Part shown: in pieces, positions 8,050-16,361 of the stretch | Layout of the letters: each line of letters opens with the position of its first letter | Position numbering within the stretch: position 1 is the first letter of the stretch | Translations under genes and position numbers: made by a program | Source: CAVZQN01 sp963837395 | GTDB lineage: Bacteria; Acidobacteriota; HRBIN11; JAKEFK01 | Length of the DNA stretch: 64,000 nt | Assembly (NCBI GenBank): GCA_963837395.1 | Contig: CAWINI010000003.1 | Span: 558,001-622,000 of the forward strand | Direction: 5' to 3' | Notes under the pieces: model-generated | What the model was told of the DNA's origin: nothing | The model's database searches: none | Seen by the model: the letters and a program-made list of their open reading frames with translations, nothing else

Positions 8050-10365
8050 TTAATTCCTCAGTGGTTTACCGGTTTTTAGCATGTGTTGGATGCGTTCCTG
8101 GGTTTTCCTTTCACCTAACAATGATAGGAAGGCTTCGCGTTCCATATCTAACATGAATTGTTCGTTCACGCGGGTTGGCTCAGTCAGATCGCCGCCAGTC
8201 ATGATCCATGCAATTTTTTCAGCGAGTTTCTGATCATAGTCGCTGATGAATCCGGCTTCTTTCATCAAATAAATGCCGGCCTGCAGGTAGGCATAACCCG
8301 CGCGGCCAGTTAATAGGATATTGGTTCGCCGCTGCGGCTGCCTGTAATTTTTCGCAAGCTGCAACACAACATTTTTCGCATCTTGGATCACACGGTCACC
8401 ATTCATACTGAACGTATCTGAATCCGCATAGTAGCCGAGTTTTTTTGCTTCCAAAGCCGAATGTGAAACTTTCGCTAATGCCACGGTTTCAAAAGCACTC
8501 CGCAAATATGGAAATGGATCAGCACCGGGTAAACACTTGCTCAGGTTCTTCATATAAATTTCTTTCGTTCCGGTCCCTGCTGGAATCAATCCAACTCCGA
8601 TTTCTACCAATCCTGTATAAACTTCCGATGCAGAATGGATTGCATCAGCTCCCATACTGACTTCACATCCGCCTCCTAACGCTAATCCAAAAGGTGCAGC
8701 AACAACTGGTTTTGCAGAATATCGCAACGACATCACCATCTGCTGAAATGCTTTGATTATTCCATTCAGTTCATCCCAATTTTCTTCCTGAGCTTCCAAC
8801 AACAGCAACATCAAATTAGCGCCTGCCGAAAAATTTTCGCCTTGATTCCCGATCACTAAACCTTCGAAATCTTTTTCCACAATTTCAATTGAAGACTTCA
8901 CCATTTGAATTGTGTCGCCACCAATTGCATTCATCTTTGAATGAAATTCAAGACAGGCAACACCATCACCGATATCAATAAGACTTGCGCCTGAATTCTT
9001 TTTAATTACGCGATTCTGATGTTTGTATTGATCTAAAACCAAAACACCTTCCGGACGCGGGGCCGGCCGGTATTCAAGAGCGAAAATATCCCAATATTGA
9101 GATTGATCCTTATCAACGCGATAGAATTTTGGATCGGGGTGAGCAAGCATCAAGTCCATCCACTGCGGAAAACGTCTTCCTTGTTCACGCATCCGTTCAA
9201 CCGACTTCCGAACGCCAATTGCATCCCATGTTTCAAATAACCCATGCGACCAGTGGAATCCCCATTTCATCGAATTATCAACATTCACGATGTCATCTGA
9301 AATTTCTGGAATTCGATTCGCAGCGTAAGCCAGTAACGGCATAATTGTTTTTCGAATGAAAGTCCCTGCACGATCTTTTGATCGGATTAAATTTGCAATG
9401 CGTTCGCTTGGATCTTCCATCGATCGAATTAATTCAATCGATGGAAATACAATTTTTTTCTGCGGACGATACTCCATCGTTTTCGGATCTAACACCAAAA
9501 TTCCATCCGGTGTTTTCTTGTAGAAACCTTGACCGGTTTTTTGTCCAAACCATCCACGCGCGATAACTTCTTCAAGAAATTTCGGGAGTTTGAAAACATC
9601 ACGCTCTTCATCGTTTGGTGCATTTTCGTAAAGATTTCGTGCCACCATTCCCAAAATGTCGATGCCTACAAGATCAAACAAACGGAAGGTTGCTGTTTTG
9701 GGATGACCGATTATTGGTCCGGTTAAAAGATCAACTTCTTCGATGGTGTAATCCTCTTCTAACATTACTTTCAAAGTTAAAAGCGCAGCATATGTACCAA
9801 GTCTGTTTGCAATAAAGTTCGGAGTATCTTTTGCGTAAACAATTCCTTTGCCTAAACGTTTGTCACCAAAATCTGCAATTTCATGCAGCAAAGCTTCATT
9901 AGTTTCCGGTGTTGGAATTAATTCCAGAAGTTTCAAATAACGCGGAGGATTGAAGAAATGCGTACCGAACCAGCGATTCTTGAATTCTTCAGGCATTTCT
10001 GCAGCGATGTTTCCGAGCGGCAAACCTGAGGTATTGGACGTTACAATAGCATCAGGATTCAAATGAGGCGAAATTGATTTCAGCAATGCACGTTTTGCTT
10101 CCAAATCTTCAACGATCGCTTCAATCACCCAATCTGCTTCATTCAACCGTGTGAAATCCGGACCAAATTCCAGAGGCTCAACAAATGATACCGAAGATGA
10201 ATCGAATAATGGTGCCGGATCCAGCTTTTTTAACTTATCGATTCCAGCTTTGGCAAGGCCTGGCATATCGAACAGAAGTGATGGAATCGATGCATTTGCA
10301 AAATGAGCCGCAATTTGCGATCCCATTGTGCCTGCTCCCAATACAGCAATTTTTTTAATTCGCAT
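8050..10365 (-). CDS. fadN: 3-hydroxyacyl-CoA dehydrogenase / enoyl-CoA hydratase bifunctional enzyme (FadN type)
   Basis: This bifunctional enzyme performs the hydration and second oxidation of beta-oxidation. The NAD-binding dehydrogenase comes first (GAGTMGSQIAAHF near the N-terminus, then NFIANRLG). The crotonase domain is C-terminal, with LGGGCEVSMGADA and the catalytic-glutamate region near residue 610. That order is the reverse of E. coli FadB and the same as Bacillus FadN; the length of about 771 fits. A GTG at 10383 extends the frame by six codons, but the ATG at 10365 has an AGGA eight bases upstream and puts the dehydrogenase motif at the usual distance, so I prefer it. Confidence 0.95.
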   Translation of the reverse strand: MRIKKIAVLGAGTMGSQIAAHFANASIPSLLFDMPGLAKAGIDKLKKLDPAPLFDSSSVSFVEPLEFGPDFTRLNEADWVIEAIVEDLEAKRALLKSISPHLNPDAIVTSNTSGLPLGNIAAEMPEEFKNRWFGTHFFNPPRYLKLLELIPTPETNEALLHEIADFGDKRLGKGIVYAKDTPNFIANRLGTYAALLTLKVMLEEDYTIEEVDLLTGPIIGHPKTATFRLFDLVGIDILGMVARNLYENAPNDEERDVFKLPKFLEEVIARGWFGQKTGQGFYKKTPDGILVLDPKTMEYRPQKKIVFPSIELIRSMEDPSERIANLIRSKDRAGTFIRKTIMPLLAYAANRIPEISDDIVNVDNSMKWGFHWSHGLFETWDAIGVRKSVERMREQGRRFPQWMDLMLAHPDPKFYRVDKDQSQYWDIFALEYRPAPRPEGVLVLDQYKHQNRVIKKNSGASLIDIGDGVACLEFHSKMNAIGGDTIQMVKSSIEIVEKDFEGLVIGNQGENFSAGANLMLLLLEAQEENWDELNGIIKAFQQMVMSLRYSAKPVVAAPFGLALGGGCEVSMGADAIHSASEVYTGLVEIGVGLIPAGTGTKEIYMKNLSKCLPGADPFPYLRSAFETVALAKVSHSALEAKKLGYYADSDTFSMNGDRVIQDAKNVVLQLAKNYRQPQRRTNILLTGRAGYAYLQAGIYLMKEAGFISDYDQKLAEKIAWIMTGGDLTEPTRVNEQFMLDMEREAFLSLLGERKTQERIQHMLKTGKPLRN

Positions 10366-10408
10366 AGATAATCCTTGAACCACGGAGCCGCGGAGAAGCG
10401 GAGTCTTT

Positions 10409-10438
10409 CATTTTTTATTTTTAATTTTTGATTTTTTC
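10409..10438. repeat. AT-rich tandem array overlapping the end of the GlcG-like gene
   Basis: The words TTTTTTATTTTTAATTTTTG and ATTTTTT form a tandem of 7-8 nt units between fadN and the next gene. The array overlaps the last codons (EKIKN) and the TAA stop of the GlcG-like gene at 10421. A fragment of the ACCACGGAG repeat family (10378-10401) lies beside it. Confidence 0.45.
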
Positions 10439-10846
10439 TAGAGCGTTGATACCGGCGCGTGCGACTTGCTCATCCTGATCGGGGGTTCCTGAGCTGCATC
10501 CAACAGCCCCAACACACTCACCATCGATGATGATCGGCACTCCACCACCAAAAATCATGAAGCGGCCCTGGTTGCTTACATGAATTCCAAATGCAGGACC
10601 ATTGGGAGCGCCAACTGCCTTATATTCGCTCGTTGGCCGGCGCGTTCCGGCAGCAGTGAAAGCTTTATCGATTGCAATTTGAATGCTGGTGACTTTGCCG
10701 CGATCCATTCGATAAAATCCTAACAAATTCCCGCCATCATCTACCACTGCAATATCCATGTCTACACCAATATTGGTGGCTTCCTCTTCAGCAGCGGCCA
10801 GGATCTTCTTTACATCAGCAAATTCCAGTCTGGGAACTTTTTTCAT
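10421..10846 (-). CDS. GlcG/HbpS-like (DUF336) protein
   Basis: A 141-residue cytosolic protein of the GlcG/HbpS family, recognised from the glycine-rich central motif FGIHVSNQGRFMIFGGGVPI and the C-terminal GAVGCSSGTPDQDEQVA. Members bind heme or small cofactors or accompany glycolate and diol metabolism enzymes; the exact role is usually unknown. It overlaps the YgfZ-like gene by four bases (ATGA), so the two are translationally coupled. It precedes fadN by about 55 bp. The pairing with a folate-dependent iron-sulfur protein hints at a redox-cofactor role, which is inference only. Confidence 0.88.
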   Translation of the reverse strand: MKKVPRLEFADVKKILAAAEEEATNIGVDMDIAVVDDGGNLLGFYRMDRGKVTSIQIAIDKAFTAAGTRRPTSEYKAVGAPNGPAFGIHVSNQGRFMIFGGGVPIIIDGECVGAVGCSSGTPDQDEQVARAGINALEKIKN

Positions 10847-11883
10847 GGCTGTACCATCGGAAGATTACGTACTATAACTATAGTATTATTGTCCTTACCT
10901 GATTGTAAGGTTTGGCCGTCTTTTGCCTGTTCTCTACGGATGTAGCCCAAACCTATGTTCAGTTTTTTTAGTGGCGAATATGCGACGCTGGTGATTCTTC
11001 CAACTTCCTTTTCTCCGAAATGCAACTTCTGCTCCGGTTTTAACTCCGCTCCCGATTCGAGCCCCATCAAGATTTTGTTTACATGACCCTGAGCATCCAG
11101 ACGTGCGATCACTTCCTGCCCCAGATAACATCCTTTCGTAAAACTGATCGCTTTATCCAATCGGCTTTCCTGCGGAAGATTGGAATCATCAAAATCCAGG
11201 CCCAGCACCGGCAATCCAGTTTCAATTCGAAAAATGTCAAAAGCACGTTGTCCGATCGGTTGTAGATCTAAAGAGTTCAAAAGGTCTGTTGCCGAACCAG
11301 CTGGCACAAGGATCGAATATCCGGTGCCCATGCGGATGATTTGACTTTCAATTCCATTCACCGATGCTGATTGAAACGAAAGTTCTTCTGTGGGCAATGA
11401 TTGAATGCCTTTCGATTGCAAAACTGCTGCAGCATCCGGACCAAAGATCTGGAATAAACCAAATTCGTCGGAAACATCAATCATCCGAAGTTGTTCGCTG
11501 ATCACATATCGATCAAGACCTTTAATCACGCGATCCAGTGCATGACGCTGCAAGATCATCATCAAAAAATCTTCAAAGCGATAAATCTTCATATCGCCTT
11601 GAATATGACCCTTGATGTCCAGAAAGAGTGCCCAAACACCTTTACCAGTTTGAAGTGATTTCACATCGTTAGAAATCATGCGATGCAGGAAATTTTGCGC
11701 ATCGCGACCGGTAATTTTGGCTTTGCCGAAAAAACTTGCATCACGAATACCAGCATTTTTTCTCAATGCCCAATATTCTTTTTCAACGTCGCCATAAGAA
11801 GATGGAACTTCAACTCCGAAAAAATCTTCAAATTCGGCACCGCGGTTTTTATGCCAATCGTTAGTTATCAATTTCATAGTCAT
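10843..11883 (-). CDS. ygfZ: YgfZ/GcvT-like folate-binding protein (Fe-S cluster maintenance)
   Basis: This 346-residue protein has the GcvT fold and carries the diagnostic YgfZ motif KGCYLGQEVIAR near residue 240, including the conserved cysteine. In E. coli YgfZ uses tetrahydrofolate to support assembly or repair of certain Fe-S enzymes. No glycine cleavage genes lie nearby, which favours YgfZ over aminomethyltransferase GcvT. The start is ATG at 11883, and an alternative ATG two codons later (MKLITND) is possible. The stop overlaps the next gene by four bases. Confidence 0.88.
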   Translation of the reverse strand: MTMKLITNDWHKNRGAEFEDFFGVEVPSSYGDVEKEYWALRKNAGIRDASFFGKAKITGRDAQNFLHRMISNDVKSLQTGKGVWALFLDIKGHIQGDMKIYRFEDFLMMILQRHALDRVIKGLDRYVISEQLRMIDVSDEFGLFQIFGPDAAAVLQSKGIQSLPTEELSFQSASVNGIESQIIRMGTGYSILVPAGSATDLLNSLDLQPIGQRAFDIFRIETGLPVLGLDFDDSNLPQESRLDKAISFTKGCYLGQEVIARLDAQGHVNKILMGLESGAELKPEQKLHFGEKEVGRITSVAYSPLKKLNIGLGYIRREQAKDGQTLQSGKDNNTIVIVRNLPMVQP

Positions 11884-11900
11884 CTTGTTTTCACATCACT

Positions 11901-11960
11901 CGTAAAACGTAATGCGTAAAACGTAATGCGCTTTGAAGCGTCTGTTTACGTTTTACGTTT
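11901..11960. repeat. Inverted array of CGTAAAACGTAATG units
   Basis: The 76 bp spacer is filled by two direct copies of CGTAAAACGTAATG (11901-11930). An 18-base loop separates them from TTTACGTTTTACGTTT. CGTAAAACGTAA (11915-11926) and TTACGTTTTACG (11946-11957) form a perfect 12 bp stem. The right arm touches the TGA stop codon of the SDR gene. The next intergenic gap is also 76 bp and holds a relative. Confidence 0.7.
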
Positions 11961-12679
11961 CACCAATTCAGCGAGCGGCCACCATCGAGAACAATAATTT
12001 GGCCGGTAATATAATCTACATCCGAGAGAAGGAAATCAACAGTTCGTAAAAACTCCTGAACAGTTCCTGTTCGATGCACAGGAATTTTCTCGATTACTTT
12101 TTGAATTTGCTTTGGGTCCATATTTTCTGGCGGCAAAATTGTTCCCGGAGCGATTGCATTCACCTGAACCTCCGGGGCCAATGCGCGAGCAAATCCGCGA
12201 GTTGCAGTAACCAGTCCTGCTTTAGCAATACTGTACGGAAAGTAATTTAAATACGGATGTTCTGCCGCAATGTCAGCAATATTTATGATCTTTCCTGAAC
12301 CATTTGCTTTCATCCGTGCACCAAAATATTGGGTAAGAAAGAACGGCATTTTAAGATTAACTGCAATTTCGTGATCCCATATTTCTTCGTTTAGTTCATT
12401 CCATTTGGAATGAGTAAATGAAGAAGCATTGTTAATCAGAATATCGATTTGCCCTGCTTCAACTTCAATTCGATTGCAAACATCTTCAACGGGTAGAGTT
12501 GCGAAATCCGCTTGAACTAGATTACAAGAAATTTCCGATCTTAATTTCTCAGCCTCTTTTCGCGAAGTGTTGTAGTGGATCGTGATTTTGCATCCTGAGC
12601 CTGATAGGTGAATTGCAGTCTCACGCCCCAGTCTCCGGGCAGCCCCGGTGATTACAACATGCTTCCCTTGAATATTCAT
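11960..12679 (-). CDS. Short-chain dehydrogenase/reductase
   Basis: An NAD(P)-dependent oxidoreductase of 239 residues with a classical SDR fold. The cofactor motif is TGAARRLG (residues 10-17), the NNAS motif is near 86-89, and the catalytic YSIAK is near 148-152. The arginine-rich TGAARRLG is reminiscent of pteridine reductase/FolM-like SDRs, and the folate-binding YgfZ-like gene next door makes a pterin or folate substrate worth considering. A 3-oxoacyl-ACP reductase role is the other option. The C-terminal GQIIVLDGGRSL is normal. The substrate cannot be assigned from sequence. Confidence 0.9.
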   Translation of the reverse strand: MNIQGKHVVITGAARRLGRETAIHLSGSGCKITIHYNTSRKEAEKLRSEISCNLVQADFATLPVEDVCNRIEVEAGQIDILINNASSFTHSKWNELNEEIWDHEIAVNLKMPFFLTQYFGARMKANGSGKIINIADIAAEHPYLNYFPYSIAKAGLVTATRGFARALAPEVQVNAIAPGTILPPENMDPKQIQKVIEKIPVHRTGTVQEFLRTVDFLLSDVDYITGQIIVLDGGRSLNW

Positions 12680-12682
12680 GAT

Positions 12683-12752
12683 TGCGTAAAAAGTAAAACG
12701 TAAAGCGTAATGCCTAATGAGCGTTTTTACGTTTCACGTTCTACGTTTTACG
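12683..12752. repeat. Inverted array of CGTAAA-type units, second copy
   Basis: The left arm reads GCGTAAAAAGTAAAACGTAA then AGCGTAATG. The right arm reads GCGTTTTTACGTTTCACGTT then CTACGTTTTACG. The same words appear at 11901-11960 and, one-armed, at 6752-6786, but the unit order differs, so this is not a simple duplication. It ends just before the TAG stop of the TPR gene. Confidence 0.65.
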
Positions 12753-12755
12753 AAG

Positions 12756-13256
12756 CTAGTTGATTTGCCGCGTACACTTTTCAATTGCATCGCGAGCCAG
12801 AGTGTACTCCGGGGCGAGATGAAGTGCCTTTTCAAATTCTCCCAAAGCCTTCTTCATTAAGCCTTGTGCCATATAGGCACGACCAAGATTGTAATGAGGA
12901 AAATGATATGACTCATATCGCTTTGCCTGGAGCGCCTGTTCAAGCCACGGAATCGCATCACCATACAATTCCTTTTCAATCAAATAAGCGCCGATATCGT
13001 TATATGGGTTGCCAAAATCTGGATCGACTTCTATTGCTCTTTTACATTCCTCAATTGCATCCTCCAATTTGCCTTGAAAAGCATAAGTCCAACCAAGAAA
13101 TGTATGAGCTTCCGCGGTGGGATATATATTGATTGATTCCTTGTATAAATCGATCGCTTCTTCCAGATCTCCCTGCATTTGATGTTCATAGGCTTGCTGA
13201 AATAATTCATTCGCCAGAGTGATTGCATCCCGATCTTCTTTCATAGGAAGACTCAA
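12756..13256 (-). CDS. TPR-repeat protein
   Basis: A soluble helical protein of 166 residues with about four tetratricopeptide repeats. Typical TPR spacing is seen in AHTFLGWTYAFQGKLEDAIE and HYNLGRAYMAQGLMKKALGE. No signal peptide or membrane segment is present. It would act as a protein-interaction scaffold. It is the first of a minus-strand run with the PilP/GspC-like and ParB-like genes, but the 51 bp gap leaves co-transcription uncertain. Confidence 0.88.
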   Translation of the reverse strand: MSLPMKEDRDAITLANELFQQAYEHQMQGDLEEAIDLYKESINIYPTAEAHTFLGWTYAFQGKLEDAIEECKRAIEVDPDFGNPYNDIGAYLIEKELYGDAIPWLEQALQAKRYESYHFPHYNLGRAYMAQGLMKKALGEFEKALHLAPEYTLARDAIEKCTRQIN

Positions 13257-13307
13257 CCTCTAACTTATTGTATGTCTAATGCAGTGAACGCTTCCACTAC
13301 AAAATTT

Positions 13308-13856
13308 TTATGAAGGTGGTCCCTTACCATTGCGGCCAATTTTCAAATGAAGTATGCGATGTTCGGGAAGATATTCAAGATCTAAATATTCATCTTCCAA
13401 TCGCAGAACTTTATACTTCCCGCCTAGAATTTCTCCTTCGCCCCCAACATAAATTTGACCACCGTTGCTGATTGCGCCAAGTTTTCGTTCTTTTCCTTCG
13501 CGTTCATGATAAAAACCAAGGTACGTTACATCAGGACCGGTTGGAGTTGATGGTTCAGTTTCTGGTAAGACTAATGGTTCCGTTTCTACAACAGATGTTT
13601 GGTCTTCTGCATCAGATCCGTCACCGAATTTAAAAACATTTCGTTTCACATTACTAAATTCTTGAGGCTGTTTTTGTAACATTGAAAGTTCAGGCAAAGA
13701 ATCTTCGGATCCTGGATCCGATTTTGTGGGAGTTTTTCGTATGTTCAAAACGGTAGGATTATCATTTGTCGGACCGGAAAAATAATAAATTGACGCAATC
13801 AGAGCGACTATCAACAAAATAAAAATTTGCCATTGAACTCGTTCTGCTTTCGTCAT
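13308..13856 (-). CDS. Inner-membrane anchored GspC/PilP-like protein
   Basis: The 182-residue protein has one N-terminal membrane anchor (FILLIVALIASIYYF, about residues 11-26) and a long disordered proline/glutamate/threonine-rich linker. A compact C-terminal beta domain (about 105-178) includes VTYLGFYHEREGKERKL and GGQIYVGGEGEIL. This layout matches the HR domain of type II secretion GspC or the pilotin-interacting domain of PilP. The family is inferred from architecture and the RNVFKFG-type motif ahead of the linker. It overlaps the ParB-like gene by four bases (ATGA). Confidence 0.6.
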   Translation of the reverse strand: MTKAERVQWQIFILLIVALIASIYYFSGPTNDNPTVLNIRKTPTKSDPGSEDSLPELSMLQKQPQEFSNVKRNVFKFGDGSDAEDQTSVVETEPLVLPETEPSTPTGPDVTYLGFYHEREGKERKLGAISNGGQIYVGGEGEILGGKYKVLRLEDEYLDLEYLPEHRILHLKIGRNGKGPPS

Positions 13857-14707
13857 TCCTCAAAAATCCTTGCCCATTCCGGTAAAGCTAAACTTTCGGA
13901 GAGCCGATTGATATGATCCTTCAATTCTTCCAATGACTTTGAAGCAAATGAAATTTCAAGTACTCCGCGTTCTATAAACGAATTGTTCTTCGCCTGTATT
14001 CCCCGCCCCAAATTCAGTTGCTGCCAATCAGACGTAAATTGCTCCAGTTTCTTCTGATATAAAGGATAACGCACTGCCCTCAATTCTTTCAACAAAGCCT
14101 CCCCTCTCCGCTTTGGAGAGAGCCTTCTATCCTGTAAGATAACGAAAAAAGGATCGGTTTCCAATAAATTCCTCAACCCGGAGATCCGTTCCCTGATTTT
14201 CACGTCCCAGGCCATTCGGATGAATTCCGCCGTTTCATTGTCATTCAAATGAATTACGTCCGATAAGAGATCCAAAAGATATTCATGTGTAGCAGGTGGT
14301 GCTTCTTGAATGAGCGCCGCTTGCCTTATTGTAATTTTGCGCTGCGCCAGCAGAGTTAACATCGGAATTGATGCGGATTCTAAAATTGCAGGCAAACGTT
14401 GACCAGGAAGCTTGCTAGTATCAGCTCCCATAGAGCGAGCCCATCGTTTCCAAAGAAAGCAATCGATCTCGTCCCAGGCTCGCGATCTTAAATTGATTTC
14501 GTAGGCAGCCTCAAAAATGTTTTCAACTGAAATTTGTGTCGCTTCAATTGAATCATTCTGTAGCAATTGAAACCTCCGATATCCATCAATCAAGTTGCTG
14601 TTCTGATCAATTACGAGTGGAGCATACAAAATCGATTGAGGCTGGAGAGGAAGAAGCATCGAAGGATGCATTGGTGAGAGATATATTTCTTGCTTCAAAA
14701 TTTTCAT
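13853..14707 (-). CDS. ParB-like nuclease-fold domain protein
   Basis: The protein (284 residues) has an N-terminal ParB/sulfiredoxin-like domain with the motif PLVIDQNSNLIDGYRRFQLL at about residues 30-50. A helical region follows, with a helix-turn-helix-like stretch (LLAQRKITIRQAALIQE). There is no parA next to it and no parS-like palindrome, so a role in chromosome partition is doubtful. The family also includes CTP-binding regulators. It overlaps both neighbours by ATGA, forming a tight three-gene unit with tsaC upstream and the GspC/PilP-like gene downstream. Confidence 0.7.
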   Translation of the reverse strand: MKILKQEIYLSPMHPSMLLPLQPQSILYAPLVIDQNSNLIDGYRRFQLLQNDSIEATQISVENIFEAAYEINLRSRAWDEIDCFLWKRWARSMGADTSKLPGQRLPAILESASIPMLTLLAQRKITIRQAALIQEAPPATHEYLLDLLSDVIHLNDNETAEFIRMAWDVKIRERISGLRNLLETDPFFVILQDRRLSPKRRGEALLKELRAVRYPLYQKKLEQFTSDWQQLNLGRGIQAKNNSFIERGVLEISFASKSLEELKDHINRLSESLALPEWARIFEE

Positions 14708-15291
14708 AGCATTGAAAGAATCTCCTTTGAAGGGATGGCGCCTTCACGCAAAATTTCAGGCATAGATTTGATCAATGAAATGATTGTAGAAGGAAGTCCA
14801 CCGGGGCAAATTCCTCCATTCAACACGATATCAATTCCGGCCGAAAGTTCTGAGTTCAAATTTTCAGCGTTTCGAACCGGTTCAGTTCCCGTGATATTTG
14901 CACTGGTTGAAATCACAGGGTTACCGAATATTTCAGAAATCAGGCGAGCTGAAACGTTGGACGAAACACGAATTGCGTAAGAGCTTGAATGATCTTTTGA
15001 TGGAAGAACGATGGTTAATGGTTCAGGCCAAAATCTTTCTGCAAGAATTGCGAAACGCTTATCGGATGTATCACAAAATCGGGATACCATTTCGGTGCTT
15101 GATGAAATAAGAGGTAGTTCTTTTTCAGCAGGTCGTTTTTTTAATTCATAAAGCCGTTCGCAAGCTGAAGGATTCCAGGGATCGACACCAAATGCATAAA
15201 ACGTTTCTGTTGGATAACAAATGATTCCACCGTTCCGGAGTGTTTCAGCGCACTGAAGATAAGCGTCAGGAGTATTGGCAAGGGTTTTCAT
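14704..15291 (-). CDS. tsaC: Threonylcarbamoyl-AMP synthase (TsaC/Sua5/YrdC family)
   Basis: This 195-residue enzyme makes threonylcarbamoyl-AMP for the t6A modification of tRNAs that read ANN codons. The YrdC fold is recognised from IICYPTETFYAFGVDP (residues 20-36), LKKRPAEKELPLI and the C-terminal STIISLI-LREGAIP region. The length is that of the short TsaC form, without the Sua5 C-terminal domain. The first gene of the coupled unit, it overlaps the ParB-like gene by four bases. The start is ATG at 15291. Confidence 0.92.
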   Translation of the reverse strand: MKTLANTPDAYLQCAETLRNGGIICYPTETFYAFGVDPWNPSACERLYELKKRPAEKELPLISSSTEMVSRFCDTSDKRFAILAERFWPEPLTIVLPSKDHSSSYAIRVSSNVSARLISEIFGNPVISTSANITGTEPVRNAENLNSELSAGIDIVLNGGICPGGLPSTIISLIKSMPEILREGAIPSKEILSML

Positions 15292-15319
15292 AATTTGCGC
15301 GCGCTAAAAGCTCGCGCAC

Positions 15320-15925
15320 TCATCGTGATTGTAACGGAATCTGCCGCACAAAATTTGTAATCTGCAAAGCCAGTTCAGGAGAATCCACATACAATGAAAG
15401 TTCCTGATTCATTGCCAGAGCAGCGTGCGTAAGATTATGGCTGCCTACAAAGCAGTACCGGTCATCAATTACAAACACTTTGGAATGTGTAGTCACGCGA
15501 GTCAGATCAAAACGGATCTTTACTCCGGAATTTTTTAGCATTGCGGCTGCTTCAAGATTTGCATCCGTCGCTTCTTTATTATCATCAGAAACTTCAACCA
15601 CAAGATCGACATCGACATTCCTTTTGCTTGCAGCAACTAATTCCCGAAGTAGTTCTGTGGGTTCATTTTCGCGATGAGAAGTTAGCTTAAAAAAATAAAC
15701 GGTCCCTAAAATGCGTCTATGTGCCTCGCGGAAATGCTGTTTTAAGAAAGGATAATAATCTTCGTTTGCGAGTAGGACTATATTTCTGGCAGGTTCTTTT
15801 GCGGAAGGAAGCGCGGCATTTTCCGGTTCTTCCTTCCGCTGTGAAAAGAACTGTTGAGAATACAGCAAAAAGAATACAGAGGCGGCGAATAAGAGGGCGG
15901 ACATGGCCCACTGTTTTCGACGCAT
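15320..15925 (-). CDS. Membrane-anchored PLD-like protein with one HKD motif
   Basis: The product (201 residues) begins with a signal anchor (MSALLFAASVFFLLYS). It continues into a single phospholipase D/nuclease half-domain with the motif HSKVFVIDDRYCFVGSHNLT (about residues 147-166). One HKD per chain means it should dimerise, as in the Nuc/BfiL endonuclease group. Substrate (phospholipid or nucleic acid) cannot be decided from sequence. It sits between tsaC and the bactofilins on the same strand with gaps of about 25 bp. Confidence 0.85.
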   Translation of the reverse strand: MRRKQWAMSALLFAASVFFLLYSQQFFSQRKEEPENAALPSAKEPARNIVLLANEDYYPFLKQHFREAHRRILGTVYFFKLTSHRENEPTELLRELVAASKRNVDVDLVVEVSDDNKEATDANLEAAAMLKNSGVKIRFDLTRVTTHSKVFVIDDRYCFVGSHNLTHAALAMNQELSLYVDSPELALQITNFVRQIPLQSR

Positions 15926-15950
15926 GAATTACACTTCCAGAAAAACCGGG

Positions 15951-16355
15951 TTAACTTTTCGCTACACTAACTTCTGGTGTCTGAGCTGCGCGGGAAGGTG
16001 GAGTTTTCCAAGCTTCTTTGGATTCACCCAAATTCATTTTTACTTCGCCCAGAATCTTTCCGCCTTCTTCCATGACAAAATGTTCTACTTCCAGATTCCC
16101 GGTCAGAACACCGGAGGGACGGATAATTAGCTTGCGTGTTTTAATGTTGCCTTCAATGGTGCCGAGTAATTCAATTTCGGCAGCCTGGGTTACATCTCCC
16201 TTTAAACGGCCTTTTTGTGTAACTTCAAGACCGTCAATGGAGGTTACATTTCCATGTAATTCCCCCTCAAGTCGAAGCTTTCCACCTGGAAACGATATCT
16301 CCCCTTTGATGACCGCCCCCTCAGCGATTCTGGTAACTTTTGGTTCCTGATTCAT
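15951..16355 (-). CDS. Bactofilin
   Basis: The product (134 residues) is a small cytoskeletal protein whose core is the right-handed beta-helix of bactofilins. This is visible as repeating glycine/hydrophobic turns such as GGKLRLEGELHGNV, GLEVTQKGRLKGDV and SGVLTGNLEVEHF. Short disordered tails flank the core. Bactofilins polymerise without nucleotide and organise cell-shape or envelope enzymes. It directly follows a second bactofilin-like gene (6 bp gap), so the two are expected to be co-produced and may co-polymerise. Confidence 0.93.
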   Translation of the reverse strand: MNQEPKVTRIAEGAVIKGEISFPGGKLRLEGELHGNVTSIDGLEVTQKGRLKGDVTQAAEIELLGTIEGNIKTRKLIIRPSGVLTGNLEVEHFVMEEGGKILGEVKMNLGESKEAWKTPPSRAAQTPEVSVAKS

Positions 16356-16361
16356 ATTACC

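Noticed and set aside
13853..14707. Chromosome partition locus and origin near the ParB-like gene
   Set aside because: No parA, dnaA, gyrB or parS-like palindromes are present nearby.
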